Below are positions 13,309 through 28,064 of a stretch of 64,000 nucleotides of DNA, piece by piece. The position numbers and the translations under genes are program-made. The first letter of the stretch is position 1; each line of letters begins with the position of its first letter. The stretch spans positions 1-64,000 of the forward strand of contig JAECUM010096308.1 of assembly GCA_016617855.1 (NCBI GenBank), given 5' to 3'. Under the pieces are notes generated by a model. The model did not search any database. It saw only the letters and a program-made list of their open reading frames with translations, and was not told the DNA's origin. Origin of the DNA: Megalonaias nervosa. Taxonomy: Eukaryota > Mollusca > Bivalvia > Unionida > Unionidae.

Positions 13309-14505
13309 CAATGATTGTTATGGCAACTTTGACTGTATTAACTCATCAAGCCCCAGTGCCACTTTTAGGCGTGATAAGGTTGTACCCTACTTCTGAGCTC
13401 AAGGTCCTTTAAGATACACCAAAGTGTGTGGTAGACAGTCAAGCTGACAAATATAGCTCTACAATGATACCAAATAATCTTTACTTTCTACATGCATTAC
13501 AAAATACTGAGGGAAAAATAATAGTTTTTGAGACCAGATTTCAAACTTTTTGACCTGATATCTAAGGCAGATCAGTCTGAACTGTACATGAACAGGTGTA
13601 CCTTTGCAAAAAGCAGGATAACATTGAAATCTGGGGTAAAAACAAAAATGATGTGTCCAATAAATGGGAAAAAAAAGGACTCGAACTTTTACCTTTCTGC
13701 ACATGTACAATCAAAATAGCTATTACAAAATAGTGTTTCCAACACAACCAAGCATCCATTTAAACGAAAATCTCATGGTAACAGATACATTTGAATGTCA
13801 TCAGAATTAACCTTCAAAATGCATTTCCTACCCCCACTGTAGATGAAAATGATCAAAATAATAAAAACTCTCCAGGGCTGGACAAGTTAAGATTAGAGTA
13901 ATAATCTTTAAGGCAATTTTGATGGCATCAAGAGTGAAGCAATAACTGTTAAGGCAATTTTGACTGCATTGAGACTAGAGCAATAACTTTCAGACTAAAT
14001 TTGACTGTTGAGACTAGAGCAATAACCTTTAAGGCAATTCTGACTGTATCACGATCAAAGCAATAACCTTTAAAGCAATTTTGACAGTATCAAGACTAGA
14101 GCAATAACCTTTAAGGCAACTTTGTATCAGGAACAAAGCAATAGCCTTTAAGGCAACTTTGACTGTATTGAAACTAGAGCAATAGCCTTTAAGGCAATTT
14201 TGACTGTATCAAGAACAAAGCAATAACCTTTAAGGCAACTTTGTATCAAGAACAAAGCTATAACCTTTAAGGCAACTTTGTATTAAGACTAGAGCAATAA
14301 CCTTTAAGGCAACTTTGACTGCAACAAGAACAAAGCAATAACCTTTAAGGCAACTTTGACTGCATCAAGAACAAAACAATAACCTTTAAGGCAATTTTGA
14401 CTGTATCAAGACTAGAGCAATAACCTTTAAGGCAACTCTGGCTGTATCAAGAACAAAGCAATAACCTTTAAGGCAATTCTGTATGTAGAACAGCGGCAAT
14501 CAAAC
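13309..14505. repeat. 41-bp minisatellite split by a TTAA element
   Basis: Units with consensus GCAATAACCTTTAAGGCAAY, then TTTGACTGTATCAAGAMYARA run about 14 times from 13891 to 14490. Some units lack an internal GACTG. One further unit lies on the other side of the mobile element (13309-13341, ending GGCAACTTTGACTGTATTAA). Removing the element and one TTAA restores a continuous unit, so the array predates the insertion. Confidence 0.9.
13338..13890. mobile_element. piggyBac-like non-autonomous element, copy 1
   Basis: Bounded by TTAA at 13338-13341 and 13887-13890. The left end is CTCATCAAGCCCCAGTGCCAC and the right end is CTCCAGGGCTGGACAAG, diverged versions of the termini of copy 2. The interior aligns with copy 2 over its whole length (GATACACCAAAGTG, ACAATGATACCAAATAA, GAACAGGTGTACCTTTGCAA). 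Copy 2 carries one extra block near 15019-15100. There is no transposase ORF. TTAA duplication with inverted ends is the signature of piggyBac-type insertion; the superfamily is inferred from that alone. Confidence 0.75.
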
Positions 14506-14827
14506 AAGAGTCAGTCTCAAGAAAGTCATCCTTTATACCAAACTGGTTGAAATCCAATAATTATGAAATAATTTTGCTGAAAGGAAAATGGGTGGGTCTC
14601 ACAATCAGGAGTTACAATACCATTAAAGAATGACAGAGTACAAAATTAATGTCATTCCAATATCATGAAGTATAATACAATTGGTTGAAATCTAATAATC
14701 ATCATGGGATTTCCTGTGTGAAAATGAGAGTGGGTAGTAATCACAAACAGGGGCTATAACTCTAATAAACTGTAGCACAAAAGACTGATAACTTACCTTA
14801 GCTATTGTCTCATCAGCATCAAGCTGC

Positions 14828-15457
14828 TTAACACATTAACCCCTGGCGCCACGTTTACGCGGCAGGAGGTAGCAGCCTACTTCCGAGCTCTGTAGTGTCA
14901 AGGTCATGTATGATACACCAAAGTGGGTGGTATTATAGAAAGGTAGACAGATGTAGCTTTACAATGATACCAAATAAGCTGGATGTTCTAGTTGCACTAC
15001 AAAATACAGAGGAAAAAACGTAATTTTTTGGACCAGAGTTTTTTCCACCCAAAATTCACCTGAGGTTGGAATCCGATTTTGTGTCCGGATTTTAGACTTT
15101 TTGGCCTCAGATCTAAGACAGACTGGTCTGAGCTGCACACAGACAGGTGAACCTTTGCAAAAAGTAGGATAAGATGGGCATTTGAAATAAAGAGTGGTCT
15201 CGATATAAAAATGATGGGTCCGTTAAGGAAAAAAAAAAAAAAAAGAAAAAAAAGAACTCCAACTTTTACCCTTCTGCTCATGCGTGGGCGAAAGAGCCAA
15301 TGAAAAACGATGTTTCTAACACAACTAGGCATTAGGTTAACCGAAAATCTCTTGAATGTCGATGTATTAGGACGTATTCAGAAATAGCCCCCAAAATGTG
15401 TTTCCTACTCGCATTTCAGGCGAAAACGACAAAAACCTCCAGGGGTTAATGTGTTAA
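14828..15457. mobile_element. piggyBac-like non-autonomous element, copy 2
   Basis: Flanked by TTAA at 14828-14831 and 15454-15457. The perfect inverted termini are CACATTAACCCCTGG (left) and CCAGGGGTTAATGTG (right). Counting the outer TTAA and one more base, the palindromic match is 20 bp per side (14827-14846 and 15439-15458). The element is 630 bp with TTAA, has an A-rich interior and no ORF of note. It lies in the same orientation as copy 1, about 0.9 kb away, and is better preserved at the ends. Confidence 0.85.
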
Positions 15458-15668
15458 GATAGCTGAATGAAATCAAATAATAATTAAGGGAGTTGCTGTG
15501 CTGAAATAAAGATGAGGGTGCCTAACAATCAGGGGCTATAACAATGCCAAATAAATGATACAAGAAGCTGACAACTGAACTCAGTTAATGTCTCATCAAT
15601 ATCAAGCTGCATGCCTAATTAACTGAAGCAAATTAATGGAGTTACTGTTCAGAGACAAAAGTCGGTTG

Positions 15669-15911
15669 GGGGGCCCCGAGTGGCTGAGTGGTCTAAAGCG
15701 CTCTCCGTTACGGATCACTGCCATCTCACCTCTGTCTGCGTGGGTTCGAGTCGCGGATTCGGCGAATGTGAGAAAGCCTGCCAGTAGCTTCTCGTGGGTC
15801 GGTGGTTCTTTCCGGGGATTTCCCGGTTTCTTCCTCCACCATTAATACTGGCCGCCATGTATAGCCTATCATGTGCTGAAAAATGGCGTTAAGCCCCACA
15901 ACAACAACAAC
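15669..15911 (+). mobile_element. tRNA-headed SINE, family B (full-length)
   Basis: A polymerase III type head: box A-like TGGCTGAGTGGTCTA and box B-like GGGTTCGAGTCGC, resembling a Ser/Leu-type tRNA. A ~150-bp body follows (GTGAGAAAGCCTGCCAGTAG, GTGGTTCTTTCCGGGG, TTCCTCCACCATTAATACTG) with a (CAA)n tail. Target-site duplication: AAAAGTCGGTTG at 15657-15668 and AAAAGTGGGTTG at 15912-15923, one mismatch. The insertion falls inside a unit of the 145-150-bp tandem array. A truncated relative is at 42996-43158. Confidence 0.85.
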
Positions 15912-17347
15912 AAAAGTGGGTTGATCCAACAACCAGGAGCTACAATGCTACTACAAAATGACCCAGAATGTTGGTAATCAAACTGTGCTGGTATCTCATC
16001 AACATCCAACAGCACACTAGATCTGGTTGAAATCCAATACCAATTAAAGGAGTTACTTCACAGAAATGAAGTGGGAAGGATGGATGGACAGAATGACGTA
16101 ACAAAACAAAACAGGCATAATTCAATGTCCCCCACCCATTTTTTTCCCCCACTGAAATCAAGGGACAACAGACAGAAACCCAGTACAATAGGAACAAAAT
16201 TTATGTTATGCATGTACCAGATTTATCTCAAATATTTTATTTTTTTTTTTTTAAATATGAATTTTGAAGAAAAATGAAAATAACAGATTGATATACCTCT
16301 CCTTTTATAAAATGTTTCAGTTATTTACATGCCTGTAGTGCAACAGATACATATATAAAACTGCTCATTGTTTATGTGAGTTAAGTAGGTGTACCAGTAT
16401 TACATCCAGGAAGAACCTAGGCAAGGGCAGGAATCTGTGCCAATATTAAAGTAAACAGGAATTCTATAGCTTACAGCACCTGCTACAGAATAGTTTGTTT
16501 CTGTATTGCAGATCACTGTTTGGAATCAGTTTGTGATGTTTAATACAACTGTAAACACATCCTTATTCTTTTGTTGTTCTCTTTCATATTTTCCTCATAT
16601 AATTCAAGTGCAATTATCTAAAAGCCTCTTTGGTTTCATATGAACCTCCACAATCTAAACTGGTTTAGAAACCTGACTTTTAATGCTTATTTCCAGGCTC
16701 ATTATTGCTTTGTTTTATGTCAGTGTAGCCAAGTATTATATGCGTCTGTTGCTATGGCAACAGGAAACTAAGCTGACAAGAAAATATGGCTAAAATCACT
16801 TAAAACAGGACAATTGTTGGTAGGAATTGCACAAGAACCATTGATTCTGTTGAATAAAAACAAGAAATAAGTTCATGATAAGGAAGAGATGATTATAATG
16901 GACTGTCAGCCTGTGCCCTATGACATTTGTTATATTCAGATGTACGATTATCTATTAAGCATTTTACACACAGGTACACCATATCAAACAAACAGACAAG
17001 AAAATTTCACCAACAACCATGTAGTGATTCAATCTCACCAACCACCATACTGAGATTCAATTTCATCAACCTGCATGGTACCTGTATGCTAAGATGCAGG
17101 CAAACACCCCTCCCAAACCCCACAAAACATAATTTTACATTTTTTAAACTAAAATGTCAGGCAGATGGCATGCAATTATACCAGTCCAGCATAAATCTGA
17201 ACTTGGTAATTTTACATGTTTAAAATGAAATGCTGGGCTGATAACATGCAATTATCCAAGTCATGTGCACTATACAAAAAAATAAAACCCTAGATTTTCC
17301 TGTAATTTCTTTAAAAGCTTTTGTATCATGGTATTATAATTTAAAAG

Positions 17348-17352
<5 letters not shown>

Positions 17353-17406
<54 letters not shown>
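17353..17406. repeat. (TA)n microsatellite
   Basis: About 27 TA dinucleotides without interruption. Apparent Tyr-Ile repeat ORFs on both strands come only from this tract. Confidence 0.95.
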
Positions 17407-17408
<2 letters not shown>

Positions 17409-18539
17409 CATAGGATTATGCAGTCTTGATTTTGTTAGACCACACTGAATTGTCAGCATCAGAAAATCCAGATCATTGCAAGATGTGAAGCATCGAGTCA
17501 TGATCCAGATTATCCGATGCTGACAACAAGATGTGATCATTCAAATCAAGACAAAATTACTATGATAAAGATATTTCTGTTATATACCTATCAAGTTTCA
17601 AATAATAAAATCCAAAAACATAACTGAAAAAAAACTGCTTAAGATCTCAATCTTGTTGATATGAACTTCATCTTAACTCATAAACCAAATTACATATTTC
17701 TGAACAGCTGATATGCCGATGAATATCAGAGTTATGACTTTAGCGCGCATAACAACAGTAACTCATTTTGACTACTATCACAATTAATAACATGAGTTCT
17801 TTGATGCATGGGGGGCAATAGAATCATATGTGTGATTTACAGCTATTGTGCAATTGTCAAATTCTGCATCTGGAAGGTATCACCAGCTGAATAACAAGGG
17901 AAGTTTACATTTGAGGCCCAGCAGTTAGCCTTTCATCTGTTTCTGGTGGACCACTGAGAAAGGTTCCAATGGGGATTCTGCATGGGAATTACAGCATTAT
18001 TTTGACAGTTATTGTTGGAACACAATGATTCTGATTAGTTAATAGCAGAATACTACTCATTTCCATTTGTATGTCAAGTGAGGCTAAGACCTAGTTATTC
18101 ACGCTTGTTCATTTGTAACACAGAAACCTTCAGGAAAAGGTAGTTCCATCCACATTAGAGTGTATGTTAATAGGTAATCAGAAAATGATAGTATCATTTT
18201 CCTACTTTTTGGATTTGATGTTAAAATTCTGGCTCATTCTGGGGTGGAAGATTGAGAGGTACTTAACAAAGATCCTTATACTCCAAAAAGTTGCTAACAG
18301 TGTTATCATAATTCTTTTTATGTAAAACCCTTTTATCGCTCAGATACTCTGGTATTAAAAGATGTGACACCCATTTAACTTATGTACTGTGCCACTACTG
18401 CTGTGACATCGACTTCAATCCACTGACCCTAGAATCAACAGGTTGATTCCTTGCTTCATAGGTACATTTTTCGATAATATTCCCAAATATGTAATCAACT
18501 AATGAAATCAGGACTATGTATATGGCACAGAAGTGACTC

Positions 18540-19300
18540 TTCATGGAGACAGTCCGACCTCAACTTTTGATATTTTGAATCCAAAATCAGTAGGTGCCTA
18601 TTATCTCAAATGCAAGACACAAACTCTCGTTATGGTCAAAGACAGAACTCAAGTATGTTGCAGAAACCATTTTTCTTCCTAGTCTTGGTGACCTTGACAT
18701 TTTATAGGTTGACCCCCAATTTGATAGGTGCCTATCTCAGCTCAAATGCAAATATTCAAAGGCTTGATCATGGTATTTCTGTTGGACTTCAGTTATTTTG
18801 GACAAATTTTTTCTCCTTCTCTGGGTCTCTCTGACTTTTTAACTCCCAAACCAATAAGAGTTTTCTTTGTTTCAAATGCAAGCCATCACAAAAATTTCCT
18901 AAAAGCATGTGGTACAGAACTTAAGCAGTTTTGTGACAATTTTTTTTCTTTCAGTCACTGTGATTTTGATCTTTCACCTCTTGACCACAAAATGGATAGG
19001 AATCTTCCTTGACTCAAATGTAAGCCATCCACACAGGTTAGTCAAAATAGGCAATCAAAACTTCAAGATATCATGCAGAAACCAATTTTCTTCTGTGAGT
19101 CACTGTGACCTTGATCTTTGACCTTTGACCCAAAATCAATAGGTGTCTTTCTTACCTCAAATGCAAGTAACTTACAAAGTTTCCTCAAGGTATCTATATA
19201 CAAGTTACTGTATTGAAAGGTTTCCTTCTTTCAATAAATGTGACCTCAACCTTTGACCCCTTTCAAGTCCAAATAAATAGGTTTCTTCCTTGCCCCACTC
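18540..19300. repeat. ~140-bp tandem repeat carrying TGACCTTTGACC motifs
   Basis: Five to six diverged units spaced about 135-146 bp. Each has a GTGACCTYRAYYTTTGACC block, then CCAAATCAATAGGTGYCT, CTCAAATGCAAG and TTTCTTYTTTCAGTCAC. The best block, 19104-19131, includes TGACCTTTGACCC, a direct repeat of the nuclear-receptor half-site spaced by one base (DR1 type). Short ORFs seen here are by-products of the repeat. Confidence 0.7.
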
Positions 19301-20959
19301 AGAGAGTTTGTTAATAGTTGATGGAAAATTGTAATGTGATACACTCAGCTTTATGACTGGCATATAACAAGGAAGAAAGCTTTAAATACTTGTCACTGAA
19401 AATTACATGATTTAAAAATATGGTATACTAATAAGGTGTGTGATGTAAAAGGATGGTAAAATTTCTTTCTCCGACTAGTAGAATTTTCCTGGGCAATAAG
19501 AATTTTGTCTAATTTGGCCACAATTTTAAATCTAACAAGAAGGCATTGAATTTTGATATTTTTTCTTCAAACTGAGGCAAACAGACTACCTTTCACTTTC
19601 ACTGATCCAAACTGTCTTGTACACTACTTTCATTCCAGTTGCATATGCAGAAATATAATGGCAAAACCCCACCGATTGTGGTACATGATAAGGGGAAGAT
19701 TAGATTTGTTCCAATGTTATCAACAACAATTGACGCCTGAAAAACAATCTGCGTCATACCAATGATTTCCACCTCCTACTTAAGCAAGGCTTCCTTTTGA
19801 TTAGTGATATGAGCTACTTGTTTACAGGAAGGAGTCCAATAGTTACATATACTTTGTGTGCTTCTGGTTTGATGTTAAACATCAACACATGAAAGGCTAT
19901 GTCATGATAAAGCAATCAGCGTAAAGTGCATTTCCCTGGAACACAACATGGTGAATGACACAACCTGATCAGGGAAGGATTCAATCTTGTACCTTCTGAG
20001 TGGCTGTAATTTGCAAGTCCAGTAAGATAACCATTGAGCTAATGTTGTTCCTACGTGTACTTGGGCAGTAGTTGATACTGATATTATTAATAATAATAAC
20101 AACAATAATAATAATAATATAAATAATAATTTTATTAACAAGAGTAGCTCAATTAAACTACAAATTAATTGTGTAAACAAAAGTTTTAGTCAGAAACAGA
20201 AATTTAATGTCAGGTGTCTTATATTTAAAAAAAGTAGAAGAAAAACATAGACAATGTTAAGCACATCAAAGAAATAAAACACTGATAAACACTGTCATTC
20301 AAACATGCCACTACACCAAAACTGCTGCATAACCAATTTAGGAAATGTCATGCAACTTGGTGAGGAAGATCTTCAAGTTCTTTCACATATTCTGGTATAT
20401 TAGAATGTACACATTTGTAAACAAGTAGTGTTTTACTGAATTTTATTGTCACCTATTTTACACATACATTCTGCTTTAAATCATGCTAAACTATCACTCC
20501 TAATTAATAGTCATGATTGATATTTTCAATCACTTAACTGACTGTCAAATTGAGAACTGTTAAGACTTCTTAAACGAGACTATTACCATACATTTTGATT
20601 TTTTAAAATCATTTATAATTATTTTATTTGATTTTGACTGCATCTCAAAAATTTCTCAGACCACAGTTCAGTTCAGCATTGCTTGTATAATAACCTCATT
20701 CTGAACATGTTTTGGATGGACAAACAGCATGGCTTACATCATGTACAGACACCTGTATTAAGTATATGCATCTTGGAAATACACTGACCAGTGCATATAC
20801 TTAAAAGCCAGCAAGACTAGATTGGACTGATATTCTGGCACACCAACACAAGTAGCAATGCCCATTCCAGAAATGGGGAAAGTAGGGGGCCCAGTGGCCC
20901 TTACCAGGTCAAAAATTGTGGTCATAAAGGAGCAAATATCATAACTACCTGTACACATC

Positions 20960-21130
20960 ATTATCACAGGCACTCGTGTCATGAATTTATTATTTTTCTA
21001 ATAAATATTCACTTTTAAGCATCCATATGCCAGAATCAGTCACTGTAGAGTCTGACTATAGCAGTGTTTTCTAAAATTGTCCATGTCTCTTAAAATAATG
21101 GTCTCAGCTGTTCAGGATACAGTATTTTAG
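20960..21130. repeat. Anonymous dispersed repeat D, fragment
   Basis: GTCATGAATTTATTATTT, then AATATTCACTTTTMA and ATCAGTCACTGTAGAGTC align with 29785-29900 and more weakly with 31630-31760. No protein similarity is recognised. Confidence 0.55.
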
Positions 21131-22507
21131 CAACAAAGGAAATAATTGTAAACTGTGCTAAAGTCTGATTTGATGATGACTAATAAATGAACTCCCCAAA
21201 GCAATTAGGTAGAAACAATTCTAAACATGTTCAAAACAAACTCATATGATTATTATCTTGAAAAGGCAGTTTTCATTGTAAATATTGAAATACATGCACT
21301 CCAATTTATTCTGCTAATGTATACACTTTGTGCTTTTTTAAACTCAAAATATTTAAGCATGCTTACTATTTTTCTGGGTTTTTTCCTTGTATTTTCAACA
21401 GTTTAGTCATACTGAGGGCCTCGGGGATAATAGTACATTATAACGAGTTACCCCCATCAAATAAAGTACTTTTGCTTATGAAATCAAATTATATTCATAC
21501 TAAATCCAAACTTTCTAACAACTATCAAACCTCGAGTCACTTTAAACTGACTGCTATATACTTGTCCCATATCCTGAATGGGCTTAAGTTCCTCACCCTT
21601 CCCCATGCAGGATTCAAAGGTGGATGAGGGTTGCCATCATTTTCGAATGTGTTATACACAATTTTGTTTTGCTAGGAGAAATCACTCTAACTAGTAACCT
21701 TGCTTTCCTCATTGTAGGTATGTACATATTCATGTATATATGCTGTCAAGAACATAGTATCATTATTATTGTTATTATTATTATTATTATTGTTAGCATT
21801 ATTATTAGAAGTATACAATAATGGAAAAGTGAACATTTACTGCAGTAAAACCATGACCCAAATGCTCTGATCACTAATGGCTTCTCCTACCATGCACCCA
21901 CAGTCTCTACTGGGATTCGAATTCCTCAAGCTCAAGTAACCATTGCTCTCTAAAATTAATTCTGAACACTGGAGTCTACAATGTGTCCTCCCAGCGTGCT
22001 ACTTTTGGCCCCAAAACAAATAAAAAATCTTAGTTTTTACTGATATCTTCATCATCTCTTCTTTACAGTTTTTATTAATGACCATCAACATATGCTCTCA
22101 ACTAGTGCCTAAGTCAAAACAACAGTAAGACGTTTTTGTCAGATAATGTAATCGATCGTCCTATGCTTCTTTAGCAATCAGCTCTATTTCAATAAGTTTA
22201 AGATGCACCTGATTTAGTCTAAAATCAACCAAAGCATTTGACGATCTTCATTTTCATGGGCATTTCTTTTGCCAAAGGTGAAATATAAGGGTCACTTGCA
22301 CAAATGTGAAGCCTAAAATGAACCCAACAAAAAGGTAATTTAGTGCCAAGGCAAAAGAGTAAAGTGACAGTACCCTGTCCAAAGACACACAAGTTACTGT
22401 TTTCAACCGACCTGACCTAATAAGATGGTAGGATCTGAACCTGCACTCTTTTGGTCAGAAGTCTGATTCTAGTACACATCACTAAACATAATGCACATTC
22501 CTCATGC

Positions 22508-22680
22508 AATAAAGCGTACAGCACTCCCTCATTATAAGGTCCTTCATTATAACACAGTTCCTATTATACAACCAAAATTGCCATGACTCAGTTTCATTAA
22601 ATGTTAGTGAAATTTATATCCATAATGTACACTGTACTTAATATATATTCAATGACTCCCACTGACTGTGTTATAACAAG
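22508..22680. repeat. Pogo/mariner-like terminal repeat fragment
   Basis: ACAGCACTCCCTCATTATAA, then CTTCATTATAACACAGTTCC matches the block order at 2916-2975. CACTGACTGTGTTATAACAAG lies near 22662. The interior is lost or unrelated. Confidence 0.4.
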
Positions 22681-22860
22681 CTAGGACTATGCATCTATGC
22701 CAAGCATTACATGTTCTTGTCTTATTAGCAACTCACTTCACAAAACAATGGCTCTGTGGTGTTTTAAATGTTTACCAATCAACTCCACCCTAAATAACTA
22801 ACTTTCTTGATGCTGAGGAGTACTTGCTTTAACCTCTTTTCCAATCTCAAAAAATTATTA

Positions 22861-23059
22861 CCATATATACTCATTAATAAGATGAGTCCAACTGCAAACT
22901 CCTGCCATTGCATAATGCCCCAAAGATCTAGGTCTATGTAGTTTGTTAGGAGTAGTCAGTAGAACAAAGAGCATAGATCCTGATCTGCATGCTCAGTATG
23001 CTATGCAAGATCAGAATCCTTGTTGTTTGCAGTCTGATTCGGCTTATAAGTGAGTACGG
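22861..23059. mobile_element. MITE family M, copy 3 (inverted)
   Basis: Starts CCATATATACTCATTAATAA and ends CTTATAAGTGAGTACGG. AGTCCAACTGCAAAC (left) and GTTTGCAGTCTGATTC (right) are inverted partners. The order of the inner landmarks is reversed compared with copies 1, 2, 4 and 5, so this copy sits in the opposite orientation. Confidence 0.8.
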
Positions 23060-23918
23060 ACGATATTCTTGGTGGTGAAAATGCCTTAACTTGAAATGAG
23101 TAAATATGGTAGCACAGTGTCTAGGATAAAGAGCTGCTACAATGAAGCCTCAAGGGATGGTGTGGGAAGACCATTAAGCATCAATAAGCCATCAAATACC
23201 AAACATGAGCCAGGCTGCCCTCAGACCAATTAAACTGTCTTTAAATAATATCTAGGTAACCTTATGGTGATGCTGGAAAGTTTGCTAGATATAGATGTGA
23301 TAAGTAAATTATTGGAAAGCTTAGAACATATAGTTTTAAATGTATTCTGAATATGTCCATGTGCAAGATACAGTGTTTCAGACTTTATGCTAAGAAATCA
23401 ATGGAAATAATCATGATCTGAAACAGTGTTATCAAATCCTATTAACTGTAAATAATTTGAGTGGTGGAATAAGATAAGCTTATAAATGAATAATCAGCAT
23501 GCATATACTTGAAATGTTTGTATTAATAATCATTAATACATTTAATTAATTATATTTTCATGTTTTTTTTTTTTCAAGAAGGCACAAGAACTACTTCCAG
23601 ATATACAATGGCCAATCTCCCCAATTGTTTTATTTCCTTATTCCCATTTCTTCCGGCCCACCTAACTCAGTCCTCCATCTTTGTGATTGTGACCCATGAG
23701 CTATTATATGTGTGTTTGTGTATTTATATTTATCCTCATGGAAATAAATGTACAAAGTTTTGGTAACAAAAATATGTCACTGTAATTACATTTAAGGTAT
23801 CTATGACCTTTGGCCCCCTTTCAAGAGGGGGGGGGGACTGTGGCAACCTTTGTACCAACTTCAATTTCCTGCCAGAAATTTTGTAGGAAAATTGGCTGCC
23901 ATGAGATAGATGGGCATG

Positions 23919-24185
23919 GAGTATTACAATATCTCCATGCTAAAGCATTACAATATCTCCAAGCTAGAGTATTACAAATCTCCATGCTAATGTATTACAA
24001 TATCTCCAAGCTAGAGTATTACATTATCTCCATGCTAGAGTATTACATTATCTCCATGCTAGAGTATTGTAATATCTCCATGCTAGAGTAGTAAAATATC
24101 TCCATGCTAGAGTATTACAATATCTTAAAGCTAGAGTATTACAATATCTTCATACTAAAGTATTAAATATCTCTATGCTAATGAG
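23919..24185. repeat. 24-bp minisatellite, about 11 copies
   Basis: Consensus GAGTATTACAATATCTCCATGCTA (24 bp, three-base multiple). It decays toward the right end (CTTAAAGCTA, CTTCATACTAAA). The period of 8 codons keeps one frame open, giving a false repeat protein. Confidence 0.9.
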
Positions 24186-25639
24186 TCAAGATAATATGTC
24201 AACTGACTTTGATATTAAAGTCTACCTTTTTAAACAAGAAATCTCATTTAATTGTGGATGAACAATAAAACTATAATGTAGCTAATTCAGCCCATAAAGC
24301 AGTGATTTAATACACAATGTGTCCACAGTGCACAAATGAAATGTAAGGAAACCTCTTGGAATACTGTTTTTAATGATCTTTTAGAAGACTATTCTGGAAT
24401 TAAAGGATTTTAAAAATAAATGCAAATAAATCCAGTACGGAAATTTATTTACTGACAATTATTCTCAGCAAGATTATAAAAAGAGTATTCGGCAATGTAA
24501 CCTGTCCAGCTCTCCCAACCTTCGCCTCTCTCTCTATTGATCTGCATTCTTTTCTTAGTTTTTCAAATGTCCCTCTGTAATTCACACCCATCATTTATAT
24601 CGTTATGTTTTTGGACCCCATTGTGCACAAGTTATAAAGGGAGATATGTATATGAGTGAGAATCTTTTAATTTTCTCTTGGGTGATGTAATCTTTTGTCT
24701 TTTTCATTTTTCCAATTAGGGATCAAATTAAGTACTTTGTACAGTTACTTAGCCTAAGCTGCATATTATCAGATTAGTTACTGCAACACCAAGAACTAGG
24801 GAGTCTCTTTTATATTATTATCAGAACTAAGAAACTTTATAGATGAGTCAAATATTAAACTTACCATTGAAGTTTAATTTCTTTTCCACCAATTTTATTT
24901 TACAAGTCATAATATCTTTTCTGGGCAGTAATTCATATCAATAAAAACATCATCTTCGTTTTGAGAGCACTCCGGAAAATGTTTGTCTGGTGACTCCCAC
25001 TTTCTGTTCATTATTTCCATCATGCACAATCTAATCTTCAGAAGGAAAGACTTGCAAGCAAATCTTTTTGATAGATCCAACTATACACCATGTTCTTAAG
25101 AACAAACGGCATATAAGCTATAGATCTTTACTGGAACCTCCTTTATTCAAATAAGGACAAAGCAATGGTCCCTTGGGGAACTTTTACCTATAGGAATCAA
25201 AGAGTGAGGTTGCCTGGGGGTCTTTATGGTAAATTACGACATACACATAATACTCTTGCACCTTGGTTGAGCTGTTTGGGTTTATGTACCTCTGTCCACC
25301 TATAATGACAAAGATCTCAGGGAAATTGGCAGTTTGGGTGGAAGAATGTTCCCTGAGCTCACTCAAGATGCAACACTGCACTGAGATAGGTCCCTGAAAA
25401 AGCAAGAGGAAAAACAAGGCAGGAAAGGGCTGGGTACATTGACTTGGATATCTCAAGCTGTGAAGCAAAGATGCCACCTGTTTTTCCTTTGTAAAACTTC
25501 AATCATGGTAATGATGGATTCAATTCATGTACATGACTTGTATTGGGGCATAAGACAGATGTCTGTTAATTCGAGAATCTGCAATAAATATCTTTTACTT
25601 TTGTCTAAATTAAAAGTTATACTATATTTATGTACATAC

Positions 25640-25703
25640 CAAATATTTCTCCATTTGGTGCATACTCTGATACCAAATAAAGCATGTTCTTTGTTTCCAT
25701 AAC
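25640..25703 (-). CDS. SIK2: Salt-inducible kinase, coding exon 3
   Basis: A 64-base minus-strand exon, residues 81-101 plus one base. It encodes [21 protein letters not shown], the beta4-beta5-hinge segment. [13 protein letters not shown] is the hinge and start of alpha-D; SIK2 of vertebrates has YLVTEYAKNGEIF here. In SIK family members the gatekeeper is a small Thr, while this protein has Ser at the aligned position (S of VSEY), a conservative change that would still leave a small gatekeeper. The acceptor is TTTCAG (25704-25709) and the donor is GTATGT (25634-25639), leaving phase 1. Confidence 0.92.

Positions 25704-28064
<2,361 letters not shown>

Larger units (their letters stand above)
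14510..16090. repeat. ~145-150-bp tandem repeat, about 4 copies, interrupted twice
   Basis: Marker RGGRGYTAYAAT/ACT occurs at about 14609, 14751, 15533 and 15934. After subtracting the 630-bp TTAA element and the ~255-bp SINE insertion, the spacing is about 142-152 bp each time. Other conserved blocks are TCTCATCARYATCAAGCTG, TTGAAATCYAATA and GGAGTTRCTGT. Both insertions fall inside repeat units. Confidence 0.75.
12573..25639 (-). other. SIK intron 3
   Basis: About 13.1 kb and the most repeat-structured part of the gene. In order it holds a piggyBac-like element inside a 41-bp minisatellite, a 145-150-bp tandem array interrupted by a second piggyBac-like element and by a SINE, a TA microsatellite (17353-17406), a ~140-bp array (18540-19300), TAA tracts (20085-20125) and TTA tracts (21762-21795), a copy of the anonymous repeat D (20960-21130), a pogo-like fragment (22508), a MITE (22861) and a 24-bp minisatellite (23919). 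16100-17340, 19300-20950, 21130-22500, 23060-23900 and 24190-25639 show nothing else that I can support. Confidence 0.75.

Noticed and set aside
17263..17540. Frames rich in Tyr-Ile on both strands
   Set aside because: Translations of the (TA)n microsatellite. The same applies at 58992-59298.
23810..24091. 93-codon frame over the 24-bp minisatellite
   Set aside because: Repeat-derived: the 24-base period keeps the frame open.
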